Shown here: positions 25,624 to 34,120 of the stretch, piece by piece | Numbering within the stretch: the stretch's first letter is position 1 | Layout of the letters: each line of letters begins with the position of its first letter | From: JABDPF01 sp036351055 | Lineage (GTDB): Bacteria > Pseudomonadota > Gammaproteobacteria > Xanthomonadales > SZUA-36 | Assembly: GCA_036351055.1 (NCBI GenBank) | Contig: JAZBOH010000147.1 | Location: 3,149 to 67,148 of the forward strand | DNA length: 64,000 nucleotides | Reading direction: 5' to 3' | Made by a program: the position numbers and the translations under genes | The notes under the pieces: model-generated | Database searches by the model: none | What the model was told of the DNA's origin: nothing | The model's input: the letters and a program-made list of their open reading frames with translations, nothing else

Positions 25624-27129
25624 TCAAACCGGGTTCAGCACGGCGGGCAGGAAGGACGTGATATCCGATGCGATCAAGCCCCGCTGCCCCAACTGTTGCG
25701 CGGCCAGGTCGCCAGCGCTGGCGTGGGCCACCACCCCGGCCAGCGCCGCCTCCCAGGCGCCCAGCCCCTGGGCCAGCATGGCGCCGATGATCCCGGATAG
25801 AACATCCCCCGACCCCGCGGTCGCCATGCCCGGGTTGCCCAGCGGGCATATCGCGTAGCGCCCCGCCGGGTCGGCAACCACGCTGCCGCATCCTTTCAGC
25901 ACCACGATGGCGGAATAGTTCCGGGCAAGCTGCAGGGCTGCGCCTACCCGGTCCTGCTGGACCGTGTGTGCGGAACGGCCGAGTAAACGACCCGCCTCCG
26001 CCGGGTGTGGCGTCATGATCCAGGGCCCGCCATGCAGAGGACTCTTTGTGCTCGATGAATAGCGCTCGGCGAGCAGGTTCAAGGCGTCTGCATCCAGAAC
26101 GGTCGGCCGCGCCGCTTCGAGGCAGGCGTCCAGCAGACTTGCCGACCAGTCGGTATTGCCGAGCCCGGTACCTGCCACCACCACGTCCACGCCGGACAGC
26201 AAGGGTTCCAGGGCCGTTCGTCCATCGATTCCCCGCACCATCAGTTCGGGGCAGCCCATATTGACCAGGGCCGCATGTTCCACCCGCGTGGCAATCGTGA
26301 CTTTGCCCGCGCCGCTGCGCAGGGCCGCCTCGCCACACAGGCGCACGGCGCCGCTCATGCCGTCGTCGCTGCCGACGGCCAGCAACCAGCCGTAACTGCC
26401 TTTATGCGAATTGAGCAGCCTGGGCGGAAGCAATTCCAGGATTGTATCTTCCTGAATTAAAATTCCGGAATCAGGCTCCGAGTCCCTGACGCTGGGCGGG
26501 GTCTGCAAATCATCGAAAAGGACATCGCCAACGTAATCCGGCCCATCTGCCGTAAACAACCCGCGCTTGCTCCCGATAAACGTGACCGTGATATCTGCAA
26601 CGATGGCGCTGCCCATCACCACCCCGCTGTCGGCATTGAGCCCGGACGGTATGTCTACGGCGATAACAATGGACTCCGAGCGGTTGGCGGCCTCGATGGC
26701 CTCGGCGTATGCACCCGCCGGGGCACGATCCAGGCCCGTGCCCAGGAGCGCGTCAATGATGATGTCGTAGCGACCCGCATCAACCAGCGGCCAGGCAAGC
26801 AGCGAGCCGCCTGCGGCCTGCCAGCGTTCCGCCGCAAGCGCCGCATCGCCCTGCAGCCGCGCCGGATCCTTCAGGGCACACACGTCGACCGAGATGCCCG
26901 CCTCCAGCGCCAGCCTGGCAATGATGTAACCATCGCCGCCGTTGTTCCCGCCCCCGCACAGTACCAGGCAGGTTTCCGAATCCGGGTATGCCTGCCGGGC
27001 TGCCTCGAAAACACAGCGCCCTGCCCGCTCCATCAATTCGATACCGGGAATCCCGTGCCCCACGATCGCGCACTTGTCCAACCGCCTGACCTGCTCGGCG
27101 GTATACAATCGGTCTGCCTGTTCAATCAT
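25624..27129 (-). CDS. nnr: Bifunctional NAD(P)H-hydrate epimerase / ADP-dependent NAD(P)HX dehydratase
   Basis: This two-domain enzyme repairs hydrated NADH and NADPH. The N-terminal YjeF_N epimerase domain (about residues 1-210) includes VLCGGGNNGGDGYIIAR and DALLGTGLDRAP. The C-terminal ribokinase-like dehydratase has LLAVGSDDGMSGAVRLCGEA, VVAGTGLGN, ILDADALN-type VLDADALNLL and GNPGMATAGSGDVLSG. Total 501 residues. ATG 27129 is chosen over an in-frame TTG two codons upstream. It diverges from queG with only 15 bases between the chosen starts, so the promoters must overlap coding sequence. Confidence 0.95.
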   Translation of the reverse strand: MIEQADRLYTAEQVRRLDKCAIVGHGIPGIELMERAGRCVFEAARQAYPDSETCLVLCGGGNNGGDGYIIARLALEAGISVDVCALKDPARLQGDAALAAERWQAAGGSLLAWPLVDAGRYDIIIDALLGTGLDRAPAGAYAEAIEAANRSESIVIAVDIPSGLNADSGVVMGSAIVADITVTFIGSKRGLFTADGPDYVGDVLFDDLQTPPSVRDSEPDSGILIQEDTILELLPPRLLNSHKGSYGWLLAVGSDDGMSGAVRLCGEAALRSGAGKVTIATRVEHAALVNMGCPELMVRGIDGRTALEPLLSGVDVVVAGTGLGNTDWSASLLDACLEAARPTVLDADALNLLAERYSSSTKSPLHGGPWIMTPHPAEAGRLLGRSAHTVQQDRVGAALQLARNYSAIVVLKGCGSVVADPAGRYAICPLGNPGMATAGSGDVLSGIIGAMLAQGLGAWEAALAGVVAHASAGDLAAQQLGQRGLIASDITSFLPAVLNPV

Positions 27130-27144
27130 GGTCAAATTATAGCG

Positions 27145-28290
27145 GTGAAAAAGGTAACTGGCACAGGATCGGAATCAAGAGAAGGCCCTCGACCGGCCAC
27201 GCATGTTCCGCTTGAGTTCCCCGCGGAGCTCGCACTGCGGATAAAGGACTGGGGGCGGCAGCTTGGATTCCAGCAGATCGGGATTTGCGACACCCAGCTG
27301 GCGCAGCATGAACAGAAGCTGGAGCGATGGCTGGCCGAAGGGTTTCATGGAGAAATGACGTACATGCAACGCCATGGAACCCGGCGCAGCCGCCCTGGGG
27401 AGCTGGTGCCGGGAACCGTGCGGGTGATTTCGGTCCGGATGGATTACCTGACGGACCAGGCCCGGCCTGCGGTCGAGCTGCTGCAAGAGGATGAAGAGGC
27501 GCTCATATCCCGCTACGCGCTCGGGCGGGACTACCACAAGGTACTGCGCAAACGTCTGCAGAAGCTCGCCAGCCGGATAGAACAGGACATCGGACCATTT
27601 GGCTACCGGGTATTTGTCGACTCGGCACCCGTGCTGGAAAAAGCCCTGGCGGAAAAAGCCGGGCTGGGATGGATCGGTAAACACAGCAACCTGCTGACCC
27701 GCAAAACCGGCAGCTGGTTTTTTCTTGGTGAAATCTACACCGACCTGCCGCTGCCGGTGGACGAACCCGCGATCAACCACTGCGGCGACTGTGACCGCTG
27801 TATCACGGCCTGCCCGACCGACGCCATCGTTGCCCCGTACCGGGTGGATGCGCGCCGCTGTATTTCATACCTGACGATTGAACTCAAGGGTCCGATCCCG
27901 GCGCCATTGAGGCCGCTCATGGGCAACCGGATCTACGGCTGCGATGACTGCCAGCTGGTTTGCCCCTGGAACCGTTTCGCAATCCCTTCACCAGAAGCCG
28001 ATTTCCTGCCCCGGCATGGCCTCGACAGCAGCGAACTGGTCGCCCTGTTCGCCTGGTCCGAAAAGGAGTTTCTGCAGCGTACCGAGGGTAGCGCGATACG
28101 CCGGACGGGCTATACGGGATGGCTGAGAAACATCGCCGTGGCGCTAGGTAATGTAGACCTTTCCACGGCCGGCAACCCGGCCGCTGTATGCGCCGCGCTG
28201 GAAAGCCGGGCCGGCCACGCATCGGCGCTTGTCCGGGAACACGTCGAATGGGCCATTGCACGGCATAAACAGAGCAAATCCGGGTTCTAA
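27145..28290 (+). CDS. queG: Epoxyqueuosine reductase QueG
   Basis: QueG reduces epoxyqueuosine to queuosine in the wobble position of GUN tRNAs using cobalamin and two [4Fe-4S] clusters. The cluster motifs are CGDCDRCITACP and CDDCQLVCPWNRF with an upstream CISY cysteine. The conserved YGRDYH-like RYALGRDYHKVLRKRL and GWIGKHSNLL segments are present. The frame is open further upstream into nnr, but GTG 27145 is the only sensible start outside it and gives 381 residues, slightly longer than E. coli QueG at the N terminus. Neighbourhood with nnr-tsaE matches the conserved yjeS-yjeF-yjeE cluster. Confidence 0.94.
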   Translation: MKKVTGTGSESREGPRPATHVPLEFPAELALRIKDWGRQLGFQQIGICDTQLAQHEQKLERWLAEGFHGEMTYMQRHGTRRSRPGELVPGTVRVISVRMDYLTDQARPAVELLQEDEEALISRYALGRDYHKVLRKRLQKLASRIEQDIGPFGYRVFVDSAPVLEKALAEKAGLGWIGKHSNLLTRKTGSWFFLGEIYTDLPLPVDEPAINHCGDCDRCITACPTDAIVAPYRVDARRCISYLTIELKGPIPAPLRPLMGNRIYGCDDCQLVCPWNRFAIPSPEADFLPRHGLDSSELVALFAWSEKEFLQRTEGSAIRRTGYTGWLRNIAVALGNVDLSTAGNPAAVCAALESRAGHASALVREHVEWAIARHKQSKSGF

Positions 28291-28383
28291 AGCAGTGCCT
28301 GCATGTGCTATTCTGGCGCGAATATTTCAGCCCCGCCAGGGCCCATCGGCAGCGGGCGTAAACGTAGAATTTTGAGGTGATTC

Positions 28384-29892
28384 ATGACCATTATCGAGCG
28401 CTTGAACGAACTGAGGAGTCACGGCGGAAAAGCACGAACAACAGGCCTTCCTGACGACATCATCATGAAGTTCGCCGGGCTAGACAGCAAGCTGGGCGAA
28501 GCCGTTGAAGCCGCCTGCCAGGAGTTCAGAAAACTGCTGTCCGAAGAGCCCGAACTACTGGCCATGGACGAGGTCGGCCAGGCTGCCGCCATCCAGGAAG
28601 GCTTTGTCAATTTCTACCCCGATGACGCGGTGAATCCCTATATCACCATTGCCGCGCGCGGTCCCTGGATCGTGACGCTCAAGGGCGCCGTGCTTTACGA
28701 CGTGGGCGGTTACGGGATGATCGGGGCGGGCCATGCACCGGAATCCATCCTCGAGGCGATGAACCGCAAGCACGTGATGGCCAATATCATGACACCCAAT
28801 ATCAGCCAGAAATACCTGGTCCAGCGCTTGCGCCGGGAAATCGGCCATACACGCGGCAGCTGCCCTTTTTCAAAGTTCATTTGCGTCAACAGCGGCTCCG
28901 AAGCCGTCACGGTGGCGGCGCGCCTGGCGGATATCAATGCCAAGATCATGACCGATCCCGGTGCACGGTACGCCCACAAGCCGAGACACATACTCAGCCT
29001 CAAGGGCAGTTTCCATGGCAGGACACAGCGCCCGGCGCAATTCTCCGATTCAACCCGCAAAACCTATTGCAAGTACCTCGCTTCTTTCCGCGATAACGAC
29101 AGCCTGATCACGGTCGAACCCAATAATATTGAACAGCTTCAACAGGTGTTCCAGTGGGCCGAAAGCAACGACGTTTTCATCGAGGCCTTTTTCATGGAAC
29201 CGGTCATGGGCGAAGGCAATCCCGGCATGGCGATCAACCCCGATTTCTATGCGGAGGCCCGCAGGCTGACCGCGGAGCACGGCTCGATACTGTTGGTGGA
29301 TTCGATCCAGGCCGGCCTTCGGGCGCGGGGTGTGTTGTCGATCGTTGATTACCCTGGCTTCGAAGAACTGGAGGCCCCGGACCTGGAGACCTACTCCAAG
29401 GCGCTCAACGCCGGGCAGTACCCGCTTTCGGTTCTGGCCATGACGGAACGTTCCGCCCGGTTGTATCAAAAAGGTGCTTACGGTAACACCATGACGACCA
29501 ACCCGCGGGCCATGGACGTGGCCTGCGCGGTGCTCGACGGGCTGACGCCTGAAGTCCGGCGCAATATCCGTGAACGCGGGGCAGAAGCCATCGCCAAGCT
29601 AAAAATCATGGCTGAAGAACTGGGCGACCGTGTGACCGGCGTACAGGGCACCGGCCTGCTGTTCAGCGTCGGCCTCGACGGCAGCCGTTACAAGAGTTAC
29701 GGCGCCGGTTCGATCGAGGAATACATGCGAATCCATGGCATTTCAGTGATCCATGGCGGTGAAAACTCCCTGCGCTATACACCGTATTTCGCGATCACGA
29801 GCGAGGAAGTGGACCTGCTGGTCGAAGCGACCCGCCAGGCCATCCTGAAGGGCCCGGTCAAAGCGGCTGTCGAGGAGGCCGCCGCAGCCTGA
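28384..29892 (+). CDS. Class III PLP-dependent aminotransferase
   Basis: A 502-residue fold-type I aminotransferase of class III. Seen are the cofactor loop CVNSGSEAVTVAARLA, SFHGRTQ, the aspartate Asp306 in ILLVDSIQAGLRARG and the likely Schiff-base lysine Lys339 in TYSKALNAGQYPL. The usual DEVQTG box reads DSIQAG, and an N-terminal extension of about 85 residues precedes the catalytic domain, so it is a divergent subfamily. The substrate is not recognised; an omega-amino acid such as lysine or ornithine is possible given the ALDH7 and gcdH genes elsewhere in the window. GAGGTG precedes the ATG, and a strong terminator follows the gene. Confidence 0.82.
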   Translation: MTIIERLNELRSHGGKARTTGLPDDIIMKFAGLDSKLGEAVEAACQEFRKLLSEEPELLAMDEVGQAAAIQEGFVNFYPDDAVNPYITIAARGPWIVTLKGAVLYDVGGYGMIGAGHAPESILEAMNRKHVMANIMTPNISQKYLVQRLRREIGHTRGSCPFSKFICVNSGSEAVTVAARLADINAKIMTDPGARYAHKPRHILSLKGSFHGRTQRPAQFSDSTRKTYCKYLASFRDNDSLITVEPNNIEQLQQVFQWAESNDVFIEAFFMEPVMGEGNPGMAINPDFYAEARRLTAEHGSILLVDSIQAGLRARGVLSIVDYPGFEELEAPDLETYSKALNAGQYPLSVLAMTERSARLYQKGAYGNTMTTNPRAMDVACAVLDGLTPEVRRNIRERGAEAIAKLKIMAEELGDRVTGVQGTGLLFSVGLDGSRYKSYGAGSIEEYMRIHGISVIHGGENSLRYTPYFAITSEEVDLLVEATRQAILKGPVKAAVEEAAAA

Positions 29893-29910
29893 CCAGGCCG
29901 CATTGCACGC

Positions 29911-29942
29911 AAAAAAGGGGCGGCTTGTGCCGCCCCTTTTTT
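29911..29942. terminator. Bidirectional intrinsic terminator after the aminotransferase gene
   Basis: An 8-bp GC stem (GGGGCGGC at 29917-29924 with GCCGCCCC at 29929-29936) around a TTGT loop is flanked by six A on the left and six T on the right, so it can work on both strands. On the plus strand it separates the aminotransferase from the beta-lactamase gene. Confidence 0.88.
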
Positions 29943-30029
29943 GCCCATTCAGAAAAAGGCCCCGGCCAGTCCCCGGCGTTGCCCTATTTCCATGGCAGGC
30001 TGGAAGAACCCAAGCAGCGGAATACAACG

Positions 30030-30821
30030 ATGAATCAGAGACCAACCCTCCTGGCAGGCACCTTGCTAGCCGTGCTGATTGCCTTGCCCGCGTGGCCCAG
30101 CGGGCTGGCAAAGATCAATCTCTCCGGCTACGCACCGGGGAAAAACGCCTGTATCGCGGTATACGATAGCCAAGCCGAGCAGTACCTGGTGCACAACATG
30201 GCGCAGTGCCAGGAACGGCTGTCGCCCTGTTCCACGTTCAAAATCCCCAACGCCCTGATCGGGCTGGAAACCAGGGTGCTGACCGGCCCGGAAGACACAA
30301 AAGAATGGGATGGCACCGAACATTCACGCCAGGTGAACAACCAGCACCATGACCTTGCCAGCGCCATCCGAAACTCCGTTCTGTGGTACTTCCAGGAAGT
30401 CGCCCAGGACGTCGGGGTGGAACAGATGCAGGCCTATCTTGATGCTTTCGATTACGGCAACCGGGACATTTCAGGCGGGCAGGACCAATTCTGGCTGGAC
30501 TCATCCCTGCAGATCACCGCGTTGGAACAGATCGGTTTCATGGCGGCACTGGACAAGGGGGCATTGCCGGCAAGCACCGCAAACCAGCAAACGGTCAAGG
30601 GCATGATGCTGCAGGAAGACAAGCTTCCCGAGGGTTTCCAGGGCGACCTCTATGGCAAAACGGGCAGTTGCGTTACGCCGCAGGGCGATCATGGCTGGTT
30701 TACCGGCTTCTATCACCGTGACGGCGGCGATTACGTTTTCGCGGTGAATGTCAAAGGCAAAAAACAGTGGGGCTGGCAGGCCAGGGAGATCGCCGTCGCG
30801 GTGCTGGACGACCTGCCCTGA
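30030..30821 (+). CDS. Class D (OXA-like) beta-lactamase
   Basis: A 263-residue periplasmic serine beta-lactamase. A signal peptide occupies about the first 26 residues. The active-site STFK is at 68-71 (PCSTFKIPNAL), the YGN motif is at 142-144, the tryptophan that usually shields the carboxylated lysine is at 155 (DQFWLD), and the KTG box is at 210-212 (YGKTGSC). The second motif, SxV in most OXA enzymes, is Ser116-Val-Leu (NSVLWYFQEVA). All catalytic residues are present, so an active enzyme is expected, but its spectrum cannot be predicted. ATG 30030 fits the signal peptide; the Shine-Dalgarno is weak. No mobile element or integron flanks it, so it looks like a resident chromosomal gene. 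Confidence 0.93.
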   Translation: MNQRPTLLAGTLLAVLIALPAWPSGLAKINLSGYAPGKNACIAVYDSQAEQYLVHNMAQCQERLSPCSTFKIPNALIGLETRVLTGPEDTKEWDGTEHSRQVNNQHHDLASAIRNSVLWYFQEVAQDVGVEQMQAYLDAFDYGNRDISGGQDQFWLDSSLQITALEQIGFMAALDKGALPASTANQQTVKGMMLQEDKLPEGFQGDLYGKTGSCVTPQGDHGWFTGFYHRDGGDYVFAVNVKGKKQWGWQAREIAVAVLDDLP

Positions 30822-30834
30822 CCGGACTTTTGCC

Positions 30835-31053
30835 TTACACCAGGAAGACCTGCATCAGCTGAAGGGAGAACCAGCATCCGGCGAGGAGCATGCCGAAACC
30901 GGCGGCGTTTGCCGCCACACCGGCCATGAACCTGATGGATACCCTGGCCCTGAGAGGGTGGCATGCAGGCTGGTCTTTTGCAGGTGGCGAGGTCAAGGTC
31001 GCCTGCGGGGCGCCACCATCAGGGGCAAACAAGGTCATCAGGTGGTGGATCAT
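30835..31053 (-). CDS. Small hypothetical membrane protein (72 residues)
   Basis: A short frame not matching any family I recognise. Its support is a strong Shine-Dalgarno, AAGGAG eight bases before the ATG at 31053, and a plausible protein: a polar, proline-rich first half and one hydrophobic helix at about residues 43-62 (AGVAANAAGFGMLLAGCW), then a short tail. It converges on the beta-lactamase gene with 13 bases between the stops and lies downstream of the WYL regulator on the same strand, with a 327-base gap between them. Confidence 0.5.
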   Translation of the reverse strand: MIHHLMTLFAPDGGAPQATLTSPPAKDQPACHPLRARVSIRFMAGVAANAAGFGMLLAGCWFSLQLMQVFLV

Positions 31054-31380
31054 GGCTGGTTCTCCTTTCAGTGACGGGTACAGGAGAACATGTCCGCCTC
31101 TCAAAACCTGAGAAGCATTGCAGGAGTGATATTTGTCGTTTTGGAGCGGGTGTTTTAAACCCGGTCGCGGTGCCAAATGCCCCTTTTCAGAGGACACGCA
31201 CGACGACACTCAGCAGGCGCTTCTTTCAGCTGCGCTGAAAACCGTACCTGCTTTGTTGCCTGTGCCCGCGCAGGGCGCGCATCCCGGTGTCGCTTCGCTG
31301 AAAACATCCTGTTTTCAAGACCTCTGAAAAAGGGTATATGACACCACGGCCTTGACACGGGGACGCCACCTGCGCCGGCG
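31054..31380. other. Gene-free stretch between the small membrane protein and the WYL regulator
   Basis: No convincing gene is seen. It contains a short hairpin TCTCA-AAACC-TGAGA at 31099-31113 upstream of the small membrane protein gene, and a perfect 7-bp hairpin at 31299-31317 whose core recurs near tRNA-Pro. Base composition is similar to the surroundings. Confidence 0.5.
31299..31317. repeat. Hairpin TGAAAAC-ATCCT-GTTTTCA, copy 1
   Basis: A perfect 7-bp stem with an ATCCT loop. The 17-base core GAAAACATCCTGTTTTC is found again, identical, at 44407-44423, where the stem is 8 bp with a different outer base pair. It is not followed by a T run, so it is not an obvious terminator. Confidence 0.6.
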
Positions 31381-32349
31381 TTATTGGTAGATTGAGGAGG
31401 CTTTGCGGGCTTCTTCTGCGACGGCCTGGCGCAGGAAATCGGGTGCCAGGACTTCGACTTCGGCGCCGTAACGCATGATGTCCATGATCAACTCACGGGC
31501 GCCGCTGAAGGGGACTTTCAGCAGCCAGGACCCCTCGGGAACGAAGGAACCCTGCTGGTCCGGATGCCACTTTTCCTCGGCGACCCAACGCGACATTTCC
31601 GGGGAGAACTTCAGTTCGGCCGTGTGCTCGGGCGGACCGGAGAAGATACCGTAAGAACGGTCGAAGTGTTTCGACAGGGATGCTTTGCTGACCTCTTTGG
31701 CGTCTTCGTCCAGCAGGGTCTGTTCACGAATGCGCTCCAGCGCAAAACTGCGCAGACCTTCCGCCTGGTGGCACCAGGCATCGAGGTACCATGAGTTTCG
31801 GTGCTGGGTGAGGCGTTGCGGAGAGACGACCCGTTCGCTTTCCTCGTCGCGCCGGCGGCCGTGATAACGGATTTTCAGTTGTTTTCGCTGCACCAGCGCT
31901 CCGAGTACATCCTGGAACATCCGCGCCGGCACCGCCCTGCCCGCCACGTTTTGGATATGGATTCGTGATTCGTCACCTTCGGGTTCCACGCCCTTTTTCT
32001 GCAGCAGTGAAGTAATCCGCCCCTGCAGGCTCTTCAACTCACCCTCCAGCAGTCCCGGTTGCACATTACCCAGCACCTGGCGCGCGGTCAGCAAGGCCTG
32101 CAGTTCACCCGGGCTGATCCAGATGCCCGGCAGGTCGAAAGGCTGCCCGTAACTGCGGTCGTAATAGAACCCGCGCGTGTCCTCATCCTGTTCAATCGGT
32201 GCGCCCAAGAAGTCCCTCAGTTCCGCCACCAGGCGGTAAAGCGTGGCCTGCGAGCACTCCAGGCGCTCCATCAGGTCTTGCCGGGAGATGGGCGTACGGC
32301 GCTGGTCGAGGATGTTATGCAGGTGAAAGAGGCGTTCAACTTTGCTCAT
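31381..32349 (-). CDS. WYL-domain transcriptional regulator (HTH_11/DeoR type)
   Basis: A 322-residue DNA-binding protein. The N-terminal helix-turn-helix (KVERLFHLHNILDQRRTPISRQDLMERL read as separate helices over residues 3-35) is of the HTH_11 type. A linker follows, then a WYL domain at about 145-215 containing KQLKIRYHGRRRDE and SWYLDAWCHQAEGLRSF, and a C-terminal WCX extension. WYL domains bind ligands, often nucleic acids or nucleotides, and regulate DNA damage or defence genes in other systems. No defence genes are adjacent here, and the target is unknown. It is flanked by palindromic repeats on its 5' side. Confidence 0.88.
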   Translation of the reverse strand: MSKVERLFHLHNILDQRRTPISRQDLMERLECSQATLYRLVAELRDFLGAPIEQDEDTRGFYYDRSYGQPFDLPGIWISPGELQALLTARQVLGNVQPGLLEGELKSLQGRITSLLQKKGVEPEGDESRIHIQNVAGRAVPARMFQDVLGALVQRKQLKIRYHGRRRDEESERVVSPQRLTQHRNSWYLDAWCHQAEGLRSFALERIREQTLLDEDAKEVSKASLSKHFDRSYGIFSGPPEHTAELKFSPEMSRWVAEEKWHPDQQGSFVPEGSWLLKVPFSGARELIMDIMRYGAEVEVLAPDFLRQAVAEEARKASSIYQ

Positions 32350-32452
32350 TCCGGAATTATCGCAGTTTTTTGCGGTCGATGGCGCGGATTTGGCTGTGAT
32401 CCCTGTTTCGGCACACCCAACCCGATGGTGACAGGAAATTGCCGAAAACCGA

Positions 32453-32501
32453 AAAAGGTACCGGATACATTTTTAACCGAAAAATGTATCCGGTACCTTT
32501 T
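32453..32501. repeat. GGATACATTTTT-family palindrome, GGTACC type
   Basis: A perfect 22-bp inverted repeat (32453-32474 with 32480-32501) with a 5-base AACCG loop. The arms carry AAAAGGTACCGGATACAT. It lies between the WYL regulator and gltX; the rest of this 310-base gap holds the second palindrome and no gene. Confidence 0.9.
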
Positions 32502-32593
32502 ATTGGTTTCAAAGTTTTATGCCGCGCCCTCCCGGAAAAGCCCGTCACAGCACGAATTAGGAACTTCCCTGGCTATCAGTTGGCGTATTCTGA

Positions 32594-32640
32594 AAAGGGG
32601 CCGGATACATTTTTGGTCTAAAAATGTATCCGGCCCCTTT
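32594..32640. repeat. GGATACATTTTT-family palindrome, GGGGCC type
   Basis: A perfect 21-bp inverted repeat (32594-32614 with 32620-32640) and 5-base loop GGTCT. The core is the same as in the copy 140 bases upstream, but the outer stem is GGGGCC instead of GGTACC on both arms. It ends 20 bases before the gltX stop and could act as its terminator. Confidence 0.9.
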
Positions 32641-32659
32641 ATTGTTTGGCCCTATTTGC

Positions 32660-34069
32660 TCAGGCGGAGGCCGCGGCGCGGGCCTGCACGAATTCAATGG
32701 CTTTCTGGATGCGGGCCAGGCTGCGGTCACGGCCGGTCAGCCACAGGGTCTTGTCGATCGAGGGGCTGATGGCCGTGCCGGTCAGGGCTACGCGCAAGGG
32801 CTGGGCGATTTTACCCATACCGACTTCCAGTTCCTCGGCGGTGCTACGAACGGCATGATCCAGTGCTTCCGGCTCCCAGTTGTCGAGACCAGCCAATTTG
32901 CCGGCAATGGCCTGCAGGGGCGCTTCCGCCACGGGGCGCAGGTGTTTCTTCGCGGCGCCGGGGTCAAATTCCTCGTAGTCCTCGAAAAAACTGCGGCTTT
33001 GCTGCGCCATTTCTTTCAGGGTCTTGACACGTTCCGCCTGGACGGACACCAGGTCTTCCAGGGCCGGGCCGGCGGTCGTGTCGATACCCTGATCTTCGAA
33101 CTGCCAAGCTAGGTGCCGGGCAACTTCTTCTGCCGGCAGTTCACGCATATAGTGCTGGTTCAGCCAGTCGAGCTTGTCGGTATTGAAGGCCGAGGCCTTG
33201 CGGTTTACATCGCGGATATCGAAGTACTCGATCATCTCCTCGCGGCTGAATATTTCCTGGTCACCATGCGACCAGCCGAGACGCACCAGGTAGTTCACCA
33301 GCGCCTGGGGTAGGTAACCGTCATCGCGGTACTGCAGAACACTGACCGCGCCGTGGCGCTTGGACAGGCGGGCGCCGTCATCGCCCAGAATCATCGGAAC
33401 GTGTGCGAAATCGGGCAGTTCGGCGCCCAGGGCTTTGTAGATGTTGATCTGGCGCGGTGTATTGTTGATGTGGTCGTCGCCGCGGATCACCAGGGACACA
33501 TCCATATCCATGTCATCCACCACGACCGTGAAGTTGTAGGTGGGTGAACCGTCCGGCCGCGCGATCACCAGGTCATCGAGTTCATCGTTGGAAATACTGA
33601 TGCGCCCGCGCACCAGGTCGTCGAACACGACATTGCCTTCCAGCGGGTTGCGAAAGCGGATGACCGGCCTGACGCCTTCGACCACTTCGGCGCCTGCACG
33701 GCAACGGCCATCGTAACGCGGCTTGAGGCCCTGCTTCATCTGCTCTTCACGGATGGCGTCGATTCGCTCCTTGCTGCAATAGCAGGGGTAAGCCTGGCCT
33801 TCGCTCAGCAGTTTCTGCACGACCTCGGCATAACGGTCAAAACGCTGGGTCTGGTAAAACGGACCCTCGTCGTAGTCCAGGCCCATCCATTCCATGCCAT
33901 CCAGGATGGCCTGAACCGACTCGGGCGTGGAACGCTCCAGGTCGGTATCTTCGATTCGCAGGATGAAGATGCCGCCCGTGGCGCGCGCCTGGAGGTAGCA
34001 AAAAAGCGCCGTACGGGCGCCGCCCACGTGAAGGTAGCCCGTCGGGCTAGGTGCAAACCGGGTTCTCAC
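32660..34069 (-). CDS. gltX: Glutamyl-tRNA synthetase
   Basis: GltX charges tRNA-Glu. The class I signatures are the HIGH-type SPTGYLHVGGART near the N terminus and the KMSKS-type RLSKRHGA. Length 469 residues agrees with bacterial GluRS. A four-cysteine zinc site is suggested by CYC...CRAG. The GTG at 34069 (VRTRFAPSPTG) is chosen because it matches homologues and has GGGG upstream; the frame continues to a TTG that lies inside a terminator hairpin. That terminator ends just 13 bases before the GTG, which makes the leader unusual (see findings). Confidence 0.95.
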   Translation of the reverse strand: MRTRFAPSPTGYLHVGGARTALFCYLQARATGGIFILRIEDTDLERSTPESVQAILDGMEWMGLDYDEGPFYQTQRFDRYAEVVQKLLSEGQAYPCYCSKERIDAIREEQMKQGLKPRYDGRCRAGAEVVEGVRPVIRFRNPLEGNVVFDDLVRGRISISNDELDDLVIARPDGSPTYNFTVVVDDMDMDVSLVIRGDDHINNTPRQINIYKALGAELPDFAHVPMILGDDGARLSKRHGAVSVLQYRDDGYLPQALVNYLVRLGWSHGDQEIFSREEMIEYFDIRDVNRKASAFNTDKLDWLNQHYMRELPAEEVARHLAWQFEDQGIDTTAGPALEDLVSVQAERVKTLKEMAQQSRSFFEDYEEFDPGAAKKHLRPVAEAPLQAIAGKLAGLDNWEPEALDHAVRSTAEELEVGMGKIAQPLRVALTGTAISPSIDKTLWLTGRDRSLARIQKAIEFVQARAAASA

Positions 34070-34082
34070 AATCTCATTCCCC

Positions 34083-34109
34083 AAAAAAAACCGCCTCGTC
34101 AAGAGGCGG
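34083..34109 (-). terminator. Intrinsic terminator immediately upstream of gltX
   Basis: On the minus strand CCGCCTC (34103-34109) pairs with GAGGCGG (34091-34097) around a TTGAC loop and is followed by eight T residues (34083-34090). It lies 13 bases before the gltX GTG. A TAGAAT at 34112-34117 on the same strand could be a -10 element, in which case transcripts would begin inside the hairpin and escape it. Confidence 0.82.
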
Positions 34110-34120
34110 CAATTCTATCA

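Noticed and set aside
32350..32659. CRISPR-like appearance of repeated palindromes
   Set aside because: There are only two copies with unequal spacing, each a self-complementary palindrome; no spacers or cas genes.
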